Source: Agromyces lapidis
GTDB lineage: Bacteria; Actinomycetota; Actinomycetes; Actinomycetales; Microbacteriaceae
Length of the DNA: 64,000 bases
NCBI RefSeq assembly: GCF_009749405.1
Contig: NZ_WBIQ01000007.1
Span: 186,001-250,000, forward strand
Reading direction: 5' to 3'
The notes under the pieces are model-generated. The model was not told the origin of the DNA and did not search any database. It saw only the letters and a program-made list of their open reading frames with translations. How positions within the stretch are numbered: the first letter of the stretch is position 1; each line of letters opens with the position of its first letter. The translations under genes and the position numbers were made by a program. This document shows positions 24,977 through 33,237 of the stretch, piece after piece.

Positions 24977-26824
24977 ATGCGGATCGCAATCGGAACGGCG
25001 CCGCGCGGCCGGGTCGCGCTCGTCGATCTCGCCGATCCCTCCCAGCCGCTCGCGGTGCTCGGGCCCGCCGGGCTGCCGGCCGCGGTCGCCGAGCTCGAGC
25101 GGCAGCGCCCCCGGTGGGTGTGGAGCGACGCGCGCCGCTGGTATCCGGCGTTGCTCGCGGCGGGCGTGCGTGTCGAACGCTGCCACGACCTCCTGCTCGG
25201 CGGCGCGATCGTCGAGGGCTCGGCCGATGTCGTCGCAGCTCGCGCGGCAGGCGCCGAGCCTCGCCCGCGCTGGCTCTCGGCGGCCCCCAACCTCGCCGGC
25301 GTCGACGGCGCGATCGCGGTCGCCCCGAGTGTCGCGGCGTCCGCACGAGCGACCGCGCTGTTCGACCTCGACGAGTTCGACGAGGTCCACGACGAGTCGT
25401 TCTCGGTCGATGCCGCCGGCTCCGCACCGGCGAGCGCCGGGTCTGCCGATGCGTCGGAGGGTGCCGCCGAGGCATCCGGTGCTCTCGCCGGCGACGTGCC
25501 GGTCGACGCCGTCGTCGTCGAATACCTGCGCCAGATGCGGCTCGTCGAGACGAGCGCGCGACCGCGGGCGATGCAGCTCCTGCTCGCCGCCGAGTCGGCG
25601 GGGGCGCTCATCGGCGTCGAGCTGCGGTCGGCCGGCCTGCCCTGGGATCGCGTCGTGCACGAGTCCGTGCTCGAACGCGAGCTGGGCGCGAAGCCGAAGC
25701 ACGGCTGGAAGCCCGCTCGAATGGAGGCGCTCGCCCTCGAAGTGCGCACCGCGCTCGAGCAGCCCACGGTCAACCTCGATTCGCAGGTCGAGCTGCTGCG
25801 TGCACTGCGGCGGGCGGGCATCCAGGTCGCCTCCACGGGCAAATGGGAGCTGCGCGAGCACGATCATCCGGCGATCGAACCGCTGCTCGCGTACAAGCGG
25901 CTCGCGAGGCTCCTCAGCGCGAACGGTTGGTCGTGGCTCGACGAGTGGATCGTGGACGGGCGGTTCCGTCCCGACTACGTGCCGGGCGGGACGGCCACCG
26001 GTCGGTGGGCGACCTCAGGCGGCGGCGCCCTGCAGTTGCCGAAGAACGTGCGGGCCGCGGTGGTGGCCGACCCCGGGTGGAAGCTCGTCGTCGCCGACGC
26101 AGCCCAACTCGAACCGCGCGTGCTCGCCGGGCTCGCCCGCGACGAGGCCCTCGCCGGCGCCGCCCGCGGCACCGACCTCTATCGGGGCATCGTCGACGCC
26201 GGCGTCGTCGAGACGCGCGACCAGGCGAAGGTCGCGATCCTCGGCGCGATGTACGGTGCGACGACGGGCGACAGCGGCCGGCTCGTTCCGAGACTCGCGC
26301 GCGCCTACCCGCGTGCGATGGCACTCGTCGACCGCGCCGCCGCGGTGGGGGAGCGCGGCGGTCAGGTCACCACGAACCTCGGCCGCTCGTCGCCGGTGCC
26401 CCCCGCCTCGTGGCGCGAGACGCAGGCGCGGGCGAGCGACCCCGACGCCACGGCCGTCGACGAGCGGCGTGCACGGTCCGCCGCGCGCGAGTGGGGCAGA
26501 TTCACCCGCAACTTCGTCGTGCAGGGCAGCGCCGCCGAATGGGCGCTCTGCTGGATGGCGGCGCTCAGGACGCGGCTCAGCACGCTCGCCCCGTCGAGCA
26601 CCCTGGCCGCGCGTTCCGGTCGAGCGTTCGAGGCGGTCCCGCACCTCGTGTACTTCCTCCACGATGAGATCATCGTGCACACGCCGGCCGACCGCGCCGA
26701 CGAGGTCGCCGCAGCGGTCGCCGAGTGCGCCGCCGACTCGGGGCGGCTGCTCTTCGGCGACTTCCCGGTCGACTTCCCGCTCGACCTCGCGGTGGTCGAC
26801 AGCTACGCGATGGCCGAGGGCTGA
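24977..26824 (+). CDS. PolA-like bifunctional 3'-5' exonuclease/DNA polymerase
   Basis: 615 residues. The C-terminal family A polymerase domain is recognisable: motif A DAAQLEPRVLAGLA, an O-helix-like segment around DQAKVAILGAMYGATTGDS, and motif C FLHDEIIVHTP. The N-terminal 200 residues correspond to a strongly diverged exonuclease-like domain in which I cannot see the DEDD acidic set, and an Ala/Ser/Glu linker (about 145-180) divides the halves. ATG 24977 is used because the homologous beginning MRIAIG starts there. The 3' end overlaps the convergent PadR gene by 22 nt. Confidence 0.87.
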   Translation: MRIAIGTAPRGRVALVDLADPSQPLAVLGPAGLPAAVAELERQRPRWVWSDARRWYPALLAAGVRVERCHDLLLGGAIVEGSADVVAARAAGAEPRPRWLSAAPNLAGVDGAIAVAPSVAASARATALFDLDEFDEVHDESFSVDAAGSAPASAGSADASEGAAEASGALAGDVPVDAVVVEYLRQMRLVETSARPRAMQLLLAAESAGALIGVELRSAGLPWDRVVHESVLERELGAKPKHGWKPARMEALALEVRTALEQPTVNLDSQVELLRALRRAGIQVASTGKWELREHDHPAIEPLLAYKRLARLLSANGWSWLDEWIVDGRFRPDYVPGGTATGRWATSGGGALQLPKNVRAAVVADPGWKLVVADAAQLEPRVLAGLARDEALAGAARGTDLYRGIVDAGVVETRDQAKVAILGAMYGATTGDSGRLVPRLARAYPRAMALVDRAAAVGERGGQVTTNLGRSSPVPPASWRETQARASDPDATAVDERRARSAAREWGRFTRNFVVQGSAAEWALCWMAALRTRLSTLAPSSTLAARSGRAFEAVPHLVYFLHDEIIVHTPADRADEVAAAVAECAADSGRLLFGDFPVDFPLDLAVVDSYAMAEG

Positions 26825-27435
26825 GGGTCGGCGTCGCTCTCGGGGGGCGCCGAGGGGCGGCGCCCGCGTCGCGGGCGCTCGGCGCTCGGCACGAGCTCGA
26901 GCGACGGCCCGGATGCCACGGCCACGGCCACGCGCTCGAGCCAGTCGATCGCCGCCCGGGCCCGCGCGGCGTCGGCCGCACGGGCGAGCGCGGCCAGCGC
27001 GGGGTCGGCCGACGTGCCCGATGCCGACTCGGGGCCGGCATCGTCGACGAACTCGGCCGCCTCGAGCCGTTCGCGCCAGCGCCGACCCTCGGCCGCCACG
27101 ATCGGCGACACGTCCACTCCGGGCAGCGAGGCCGCGATCAGCACGCGGTCGACGGTCTCGTCCCACGGGTCGGCGCCCGAGGCATCCTCGCCGCCCAGCC
27201 AGGCATCGGCGGCGCCGCGGCCGGTCGCGGTGAGCCGGTGCAGCGGCAGGCCGTCCTCGGTGGTGCCGGCCGCCTCGATCAGCTTCGCCTTGGTCGCACG
27301 TTCGAGCGTCGCGTAGCTCTGACCGACGTTCACCTGGCGCCGGCCGCCCGTTCGAGCAGTGAGCGCACCGTGCAGCTGGAAGCCGTAGCCGGGGCCGGGA
27401 ATGAGCGATGCCAAGAGCGCCTCACGAACGGCCAT
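26803..27435 (-). CDS. PadR family transcriptional regulator
   Basis: 210 residues. The N-terminal winged helix of PadR type contains ALLASLIPGPGYGFQLHGAL, the recognition region VGQSYATLERATKAKLIEA and the wing PLHRLTATGRG. A helical C-terminal domain follows, then a basic Pro/Ser tail. AAGGAG lies 6 nt before the ATG. Target unknown; no IR operator was seen in the 205-nt gap to DUF3145. Confidence 0.85.
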   Translation of the reverse strand: MAVREALLASLIPGPGYGFQLHGALTARTGGRRQVNVGQSYATLERATKAKLIEAAGTTEDGLPLHRLTATGRGAADAWLGGEDASGADPWDETVDRVLIAASLPGVDVSPIVAAEGRRWRERLEAAEFVDDAGPESASGTSADPALAALARAADAARARAAIDWLERVAVAVASGPSLELVPSAERPRRGRRPSAPPESDADPQPSAIA

Positions 27436-27640
27436 CGCGACTCCTTCGTGTCGAGCGAATACCTCACCGAGCATAGTGATCTTCGGATCGCAGCGCGCGG
27501 CCGCGGCCCGGCCTCTTGTGAACCGCCCTGATCCGGGGCATAATCGGCGATGCGGCGCTTGTCGCGCACAATCGAACATCCGGCCACCCGCCGTTCAGAG
27601 GTCGTAGGGGAAGACGCACCTCAGCAGAACGGAGAAGGAG

Positions 27641-28162
27641 ATGGCAGAGACGGTCGCGCGGGCCGCACGCTCCGCGCGGGGTGTGCTGTTCGTGCATTCC
27701 TCGCTGCGGGCGCTCTGTCCGCACGTCGAATGGGCAGCAGGGCGCGCCCTCGGCGTACCCGTGAATTTCGATTGGCAGGAACAGCCCGTGCTTCGCGGTG
27801 CCATGCGCGCCGAGTTCTACTGGGAGGGCGAACCCGGCACCGGCGCCAAGATCGCGTCGGCGCTGCGCGGCTGGGAGCAGTTGCGCTTCGAGGTGAGCGA
27901 AGACCCCACGCCCGGCAACGACGGAGCCCGCTGGATGCACACGCCCGAGCTCGGCGTCTTCTTCGCGCAGACCGACGCCGCCGGCAACACCGTCATCCCA
28001 GAGGACCGCGTCCGCTACGCCCTCGAGGTGGGCGGGCTCGACGCGCTCGAGGTGCACCGCGAACTGCGGCTCGCGCTCGGCCAGGCCTGGGACGACGAAC
28101 TCGAGCCGTTCCGTCATGCCAGCGACTTCGCCCCCGTCGTCTGGCTGCACCAGGTGGGGTGA
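27641..28162 (+). CDS. DUF3145 family protein
   Basis: 173 residues. The beginning RGVLFVHSSLRALCPHVEWA, then FYWEGEPGTGAKIASALRGW and FEVSEDPTPGNDGARW, match DUF3145, an actinobacteria-specific core protein of unknown function. GGAGAAGGAG precedes the ATG. It is separated from the fab cluster by a strong bidirectional terminator. Confidence 0.9.
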   Translation: MAETVARAARSARGVLFVHSSLRALCPHVEWAAGRALGVPVNFDWQEQPVLRGAMRAEFYWEGEPGTGAKIASALRGWEQLRFEVSEDPTPGNDGARWMHTPELGVFFAQTDAAGNTVIPEDRVRYALEVGGLDALEVHRELRLALGQAWDDELEPFRHASDFAPVVWLHQVG

Positions 28163-28255
28163 TGAGGATCGCGGGCCCGCTGCGGCGCGACGCGGAGGTC
28201 GGATGGACGAGTCCCCGGCAGACGTACGAGTGAAGCAGCGGGCCCGACGACGACG

Positions 28256-28286
28256 AAGGTCCCGGTGCGAATCGCACCGGGACCTT
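28256..28286. terminator. Bidirectional terminator between DUF3145 and fabF
   Basis: A long perfect hairpin: AAGGTCCCGGTGCGA pairs with TCGCACCGGGACCTT across a single-nucleotide centre. It stands between two convergent genes (stops at 28162 and 28302), so it can end both transcripts. Confidence 0.85.
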
Positions 28287-28301
28287 CGTCATGCACTGGC
28301 G

Positions 28302-29537
28302 TCAGACCGAACGGAATCCGACGACGGCGTTGTGCCCGCCGAAGCCGAACGAGTTCGAGATCGCGACGAGCTCGCCGTCGGCGAGCGTGCGCGGCTCGCG
28401 CACCACGTCGAGCGGGATCTCGGGGTCGAGCTCGGTGACGTTGATCGTCGGGGGAGCGGTGCGTTCGTGGAGCGCGAGCACCGTGAACATCGCCTCGATC
28501 GCGCCGGCGCCGCCGAGCAGGTGCCCGGTCGATGCCTTGGTCGCACTGATCGCGATGTTGTCGAGGTGATCACCGAAGACCTCGCGGAGCGCCGTGTACT
28601 CGGCGATGTCGCCGACCGGTGTACTCGTCGCGTGCACGTTGACGTGCGCGACGTCGGCGGGCCCGAGGCCCGCCGCTTCGAGGGTCGCGCGCATCGCACG
28701 CGACGCCCCGAGACCCGCGGGGTCGGGCGCCGTGATGTGGTACGCGTCGCTCGTGACGGCACCGCCGAGCAGCTCGGCGTAGATGCGTGCGCCACGGGCC
28801 TTGGCGTGCTCCTCGGTCTCGACGACGAGCGCGGCGGCGCCCTCGCCCATCACGAAGCCGTCGCGGTTGACGTCGTACGGGCGCGACGCGGTCGCCGGGT
28901 CGTCGTTGCGCTTCGAGAGCGCCTGCATCGAGGCGAACGAGGCGATGGTGATCGGGTGGATCGCCGCCTCGGAACCGCCGGCGATGACGACGTCGGCCTC
29001 GCCCGCCTGCAGCTGGTTGTAGGCGTTGACGAGCGACTCGGTGCTCGATGCGCATGCCGAGACGACGGTGCGGATGCCGGCGCGGGCGTGCAGGTCCATG
29101 CCGACCGCAGCTCCCGGGCCGTTCGGCATGAGCATCGGCACGGTCATGGGCAGCACGCGACGGGGGCCGCGCTCGCGCAGGGTGTCCCATGCGTCGAGCA
29201 GGGTCCAGACGCCGCCGATGCCGGTCGCCCAGTCGACGGCGAGCCGCTCGGGCTCGACCTCGGGGGCGCCCGCGTCGGCCCAGGCCTCGCGGCCGGCGAT
29301 GAGCGCGAACTGGCTCGACGGGTCGAGCCGCTTCATCTCGTGGCGCTCGAGCACCTCGGACGCGGCGACCTTGGCGGTCGCTGCGAAGGTCACGGGCAGT
29401 TCGAGCTCGGCGACCCAGTCGTGCTCGAGGGCACGGGCGCCGGACTCGCCGGCGAGCAGCGCGTTCCAGCTGTCACGAGCGGTGCCGCCGATGGGCGAGG
29501 TCGCACCGATACCCGTGATGACGATCTTCTTGGTCAT
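28302..29537 (-). CDS. fabF: Beta-ketoacyl-ACP synthase II
   Basis: 411 residues; elongates acyl-ACP by decarboxylative condensation with malonyl-ACP in the cytoplasm. The thiolase-fold catalytic triad is complete: C162 (SACASSTES), H302 (VNVHATSTP) and H339 (KASTGHLLGGAGA), with the K334 helper and the gatekeeper loop SFGFGGHN. It is the last gene of the fabD-fabH-acpP-fabF cluster, 81 nt after acpP. It is the only KAS I/II in the window. Confidence 0.97.
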   Translation of the reverse strand: MTKKIVITGIGATSPIGGTARDSWNALLAGESGARALEHDWVAELELPVTFAATAKVAASEVLERHEMKRLDPSSQFALIAGREAWADAGAPEVEPERLAVDWATGIGGVWTLLDAWDTLRERGPRRVLPMTVPMLMPNGPGAAVGMDLHARAGIRTVVSACASSTESLVNAYNQLQAGEADVVIAGGSEAAIHPITIASFASMQALSKRNDDPATASRPYDVNRDGFVMGEGAAALVVETEEHAKARGARIYAELLGGAVTSDAYHITAPDPAGLGASRAMRATLEAAGLGPADVAHVNVHATSTPVGDIAEYTALREVFGDHLDNIAISATKASTGHLLGGAGAIEAMFTVLALHERTAPPTINVTELDPEIPLDVVREPRTLADGELVAISNSFGFGGHNAVVGFRSV

Positions 29538-29618
29538 GACGAAAACACTCCGGGGGAGGAAGGCGAAGGAAACGGATCGAGCGGGCCGGGCGATGCCGCG
29601 GCCCGCTCGTCGCAGCGA

Positions 29619-29867
29619 CTAGGCCTGGGCCTTGACGATGAAGCTGACGGCGTCGCCGACGGTCTTGAGGTTCTTGACCTCTTCGTCGGGGATCTTCACG
29701 TCGAACTTCTCTTCGGCGTTGACGACGATGGTCATCATCGAGATCGAGTCGATGTCGAGGTCGTCGGTGAACGACTTGTCCAGCTCAACCGTGTCGGTTG
29801 CAATGCCGGTCTCGTCGTTGATGAGCTCGGCCAGGCCGGCAAGCACTTCTTCGGTGGACAATGCCAT
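29619..29867 (-). CDS. acpP: Acyl carrier protein
   Basis: 82 residues, highly acidic, four-helix ACP. The phosphopantetheine attachment Ser is S41 in DLDIDSISMM. It carries growing acyl chains between FabD, FabH and FabF, whose genes flank it. AAGGAG lies about 6 nt before the ATG. Confidence 0.97.
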   Translation of the reverse strand: MALSTEEVLAGLAELINDETGIATDTVELDKSFTDDLDIDSISMMTIVVNAEEKFDVKIPDEEVKNLKTVGDAVSFIVKAQA

Positions 29868-29933
29868 GGTTCTTCTCCTTGAGGGGTGTCTCGTTTGACC
29901 GAGAGACAGTCTAGATGGACAGGGGTCGGCGGT

Positions 29934-30938
29934 TCAGGGAAGAACCACCACTTGGGCGCCGAACACGAGGCCCGCGCCGAAGCCGATCTGGAGGGCGAGG
30001 CCCCCGGAAAGTTCAGGGTGCTCTTCGAGCAGACGGTGCGTCGCGAGCGGGATGGACGCGGCCGAGGTGTTGCCGGTCGTCGCGATGTCGCGCGCGATCA
30101 CGACGGACTCGGGCAGCTTCAACTGCTTCGCGAACTCGTCGATGATGCGCATGTTCGCCTGGTGCGGGATGAAGGCGGCGAGGTCGGCGCTCGTGACGCC
30201 CGCGGCATCCAGCGCCTGCTTCGCGACCTTCGCCATGTCCCAGACGGCCCAGCGGAAGACCGTCTGGCCCTCCTGGCGCAGCGTCGGCCACTCGGCCGTG
30301 CCGTCGCGGAACTCGGTGAGCGTGCCGTTCATGCCGACCGCACCCGCCTTCGAGCCGTCGGAGCCCCACACGGTGCGTGCGATCCCGGGCGTGTCGCTCG
30401 GGCCGATGACCGCGGCACCGGCACCGTCGCCGAGCAGGAACGAGATGCTCCGATCGGTCGGGTCGACGACGTCCGAGAGCTTCTCGGCGCCGATGACGAG
30501 CGCGTAGTGCGCGCCGCCCGTGCGGATGAGGGCGTCGGCCTGGGCGACCGCATAGGCGTAGCCGGCGCACGCGGCGTTGCTGTCGTAGGCCGCGGCGGGG
30601 TTCGCGCCCACCCGGTCGGCGACGACGGCGGCCATCGACGGGGTCTGCTGCACGTTCGAGATCGTCGCGACGATCACGAGGTCGATGAGCTCGGGAGCGA
30701 CGCCCGAACGTGCGATCGCCTCCTTCGCCGCCTCGGTGGCGAGATCGAGCGCCGACACGTCGGCGCCGGCGCGGGCGCGGGTGATGATGCCCGTGCGCTG
30801 CTGGATCCACTCGTCGGAGGAGTTGATCGGGCCGACGAGGTCGTCGTTCGGCACCGCGTTCGCACCGCGGGCGGCGCCGAGGGCGTAGATGCGGGTGTAC
30901 GCGGGCCCGTGCGACTGCTGGAGAGTTGGTCTCGTCAT
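29934..30938 (-). CDS. fabH: Beta-ketoacyl-ACP synthase III
   Basis: 334 residues; starts fatty acid synthesis from acyl-CoA and malonyl-ACP. Catalytic C124 (SNAACAGYAYA), His in IPHQANMR and Asn in TTGNTSAAS are all present. In actinobacteria FabH often uses branched primers, giving iso/anteiso chains; the sequence alone does not show preference. ATG 30938 lies 27 nt after the fabD stop. Confidence 0.96.
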   Translation of the reverse strand: MTRPTLQQSHGPAYTRIYALGAARGANAVPNDDLVGPINSSDEWIQQRTGIITRARAGADVSALDLATEAAKEAIARSGVAPELIDLVIVATISNVQQTPSMAAVVADRVGANPAAAYDSNAACAGYAYAVAQADALIRTGGAHYALVIGAEKLSDVVDPTDRSISFLLGDGAGAAVIGPSDTPGIARTVWGSDGSKAGAVGMNGTLTEFRDGTAEWPTLRQEGQTVFRWAVWDMAKVAKQALDAAGVTSADLAAFIPHQANMRIIDEFAKQLKLPESVVIARDIATTGNTSAASIPLATHRLLEEHPELSGGLALQIGFGAGLVFGAQVVVLP

Positions 30939-30964
30939 GCTCGGCTTTCTCGTGATGCGGGGGA

Positions 30965-31885
30965 TCAGGCGGCCTGATCGATGAGGTCGATCGCGGCGGC
31001 GAGGTCGTCGGGGGTCTTCACGGCGACGGTCGGCACGCCCTTGAGGGCGCGCTTCGCGAGCCCGACGAGTGCGCCGGCGGGGGCGAGCTCGATGATGCCG
31101 GTCACGCCGGCCTCGGCGAAGGAGGCCATGCAGCGGTCCCAGCGCACGGGCGAGGAGACCTGGCCGACGAGCAGCTCGAGGAAGGTCGCACCGGATGCTA
31201 CGCGGCCGCCATCGCGGTTGCTCCACAGCGGCAGGTCGGGATCGGCGGGCACGAGCGTCGCGGCGACCTGCGCAAGGCGCTCGACAGCGGGCTGCATGTA
31301 GCGCGTGTGGAAGGCGCCCGCGACCTGCAGCGGGATGACCCGCGCACCGGCCGGGGGCTCGGCCTTCAGCTGCTCGAGCGCGTCGAGCGCACCCGCGACG
31401 ACGATCTGCCCGCCGCCGTTGAAGTTCGCGGGCTCGAGCCCGAGCGCGGCGAGTCGGGCGAGCAGCTCTGCCTCGTCGGCCCCGATGACGGCGCTCATGC
31501 CGGTCGCGACCTGCGCCGCGGCATCCGCCATGGCGCGACCGCGCTCGGCGACGAAGCCGATCGCGTCGGTGTCGCTGAGCACGCCGGAGCCGGCGGCCGC
31601 GGTGATCTCGCCGACCGAGTGACCTGCGATGCCGCCGATGCGCTCGGCACGCCCGTCGGCGAGGAGCCCGCCGAGGGTGAGCAGGCCGGCCGCGACGATC
31701 AGGGGCTGCGCCACCGCGGTGTCGCGGATGGTGTCGGCGTCGCTGACGGTGCCGTGCGCGGCGAGGTCGAGGCCCGCGGCCGCGGAGAACGCGTCGAGGC
31801 GCTCGGCATAGCCGGGCACGTCGAGCCAGGGGGCGAGGAATCCGGGGGTCTGAGAGCCCTGTCCAGGGCAGACGACGACGATCAC
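30965..31885 (-). CDS. fabD: Malonyl-CoA:ACP transacylase
   Basis: 306 residues; loads malonate onto ACP. The N-terminal CPGQGSQTPGF and the nucleophile S90 in IAGHSVGE are typical, with GAFHTRYM holding the catalytic His. Two tandem GTG codons (31888, 31885) are possible starts. GTG 31885 gives the usual beginning and lies 6 nt after CAGACT (31897-31892), the leaderless spacing seen elsewhere here. It heads the fab operon and follows the PucR regulator gene. Confidence 0.94.
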   Translation of the reverse strand: MIVVVCPGQGSQTPGFLAPWLDVPGYAERLDAFSAAAGLDLAAHGTVSDADTIRDTAVAQPLIVAAGLLTLGGLLADGRAERIGGIAGHSVGEITAAAGSGVLSDTDAIGFVAERGRAMADAAAQVATGMSAVIGADEAELLARLAALGLEPANFNGGGQIVVAGALDALEQLKAEPPAGARVIPLQVAGAFHTRYMQPAVERLAQVAATLVPADPDLPLWSNRDGGRVASGATFLELLVGQVSSPVRWDRCMASFAEAGVTGIIELAPAGALVGLAKRALKGVPTVAVKTPDDLAAAIDLIDQAA

Positions 31886-32011
31886 CACCCCAGTCTGCCA
31901 ATCACCGGGCCGCAAGTGGTGTGCACACGCTACAAGCTCTTCGCGAAACCCTTGTGTCGACGACACAGCGGAAGTGCGGGACGCGCGTGAAGTCGACCGT
32001 GCGAGTCGTGA

Positions 32012-33226
32012 TCAGGGCCGACGCGGCGGCGTGCTGCCGTGCTCGTGATCGCTCATCGACCCGATGATGAGCGCCGACTGCAGGATGAGCGCCTCGCGGG
32101 CACCCGTGGCATCCCAACCGATCACGTCGGAGACGCGCTTCAGGCGGTACCGCACCGTGTTCGGGTGCACGAAGAGCTCTCGAGCCGTCGCCTCGAGCGA
32201 GCGGCCGTTGTCGAGATAGCTCCACAGCGTCGTGAGCAGCTCGGTGGAGTGCGCGCGCAGCGGGCGGTAGATGCGGTGCACGAGGGTCGCGCGGGCGAGC
32301 GGGTCGCCGGCGAGGGCGCGCTCGGGAAGCAGGTCGTCGGCGTGCACGGGCCGTGGAGCGTGGCGCCACGATCGGGCGACGGCGAATCCTGCCAGGGCCG
32401 CCTTGGCGCTCTTCGACGCGTCGACGAGGTTCGGCACCGCATGCCCCAGCACGAGATGACCGGGGCCGAAGTGCGGTTCGAGCTGCGCGGCGATCTCCAT
32501 GAAGGTCAGCGCCGGCGCGGTGCCGATCGCCTCCTCAGCCTCGCGGGCGAGCGGGTCGGCCCGACCGATGACGAGCACGAGGCGGTTGCCCTGCACGCCG
32601 ATGAGAACGTCGGCGTGCATGTGCCGTGCCGCGCGACGCACGTGGTCGACGTCGAGCTGCTTGGGGGCGGTGCCGACGAGCACCGCGACCTCGCCGTGAC
32701 CGTGCCAGCCGAGCGCCGCGATGCGGCTCGGCAGCTCGTCGTCGGCCTCGCCCGAGAGGATCGAGTCGACCACGAGTGCCTCGAGCCTGGCGTCCCAGAG
32801 GCCGCGGGCCTCGGCGGCCCTCGCGTACACGTCGGCCGCGGCGAAGGCGATCTCGCGCGAGTAGAGCAGGATCGCCTCGCGGAGCGGCTCGCTGCCGTCC
32901 TTCACGCGGTCCTCGACGACCTCGACCGTCACCCTGATGAGCTGCAGCGTCTGCTGCAGGCTCACCGACCGCAGCAGCTCACGAGGAGCCGCACCGAACA
33001 CGTCGGCGGCGATCCAGGGCGTCGATCGAGGGTCGTCGAACCATGAGATGAACGATGAGATTCCGGCCTGGGCGACGAGGCCGACGGCGGAGCGGCGGCT
33101 CGGCGGCATGTCGCCGTACCACGGCAACGTGTCTTCGAGCCGCTTGAGCGTCGCGGTCGCGAGCTCGCCCGCGATGGTCCGCAACCACGCGAGCGTCTCC
33201 GCCTTCGTCTTCGGCTTCGTCGCCAC
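32012..33226 (-). CDS. PucR-family regulator, probable FasR-like activator of fab genes
   Basis: 404 residues. A GGDEF-like central part is followed by the PucR C-terminal HTH (LWSYLDNGRSLEATAREL, then HPNTVRYRLKRV). The gene lies immediately before fabD, as in Streptomyces where FasR activates fabDHPF, and in M. tuberculosis (Rv2242). GTG 33226 is 12 nt after the aceE stop with only a weak GACGAG site, so translation may depend on aceE. The assignment to FasR is by position and fold, not proven. Confidence 0.82.
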   Translation of the reverse strand: MATKPKTKAETLAWLRTIAGELATATLKRLEDTLPWYGDMPPSRRSAVGLVAQAGISSFISWFDDPRSTPWIAADVFGAAPRELLRSVSLQQTLQLIRVTVEVVEDRVKDGSEPLREAILLYSREIAFAAADVYARAAEARGLWDARLEALVVDSILSGEADDELPSRIAALGWHGHGEVAVLVGTAPKQLDVDHVRRAARHMHADVLIGVQGNRLVLVIGRADPLAREAEEAIGTAPALTFMEIAAQLEPHFGPGHLVLGHAVPNLVDASKSAKAALAGFAVARSWRHAPRPVHADDLLPERALAGDPLARATLVHRIYRPLRAHSTELLTTLWSYLDNGRSLEATARELFVHPNTVRYRLKRVSDVIGWDATGAREALILQSALIIGSMSDHEHGSTPPRRP

Positions 33227-33237
33227 CTCGTCGCCTG

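Noticed and set aside
28116-29882. 588-codon plus-strand frame across fabF and acpP
   Set aside because: Crosses two clear genes and the terminator; repetitive charged product.
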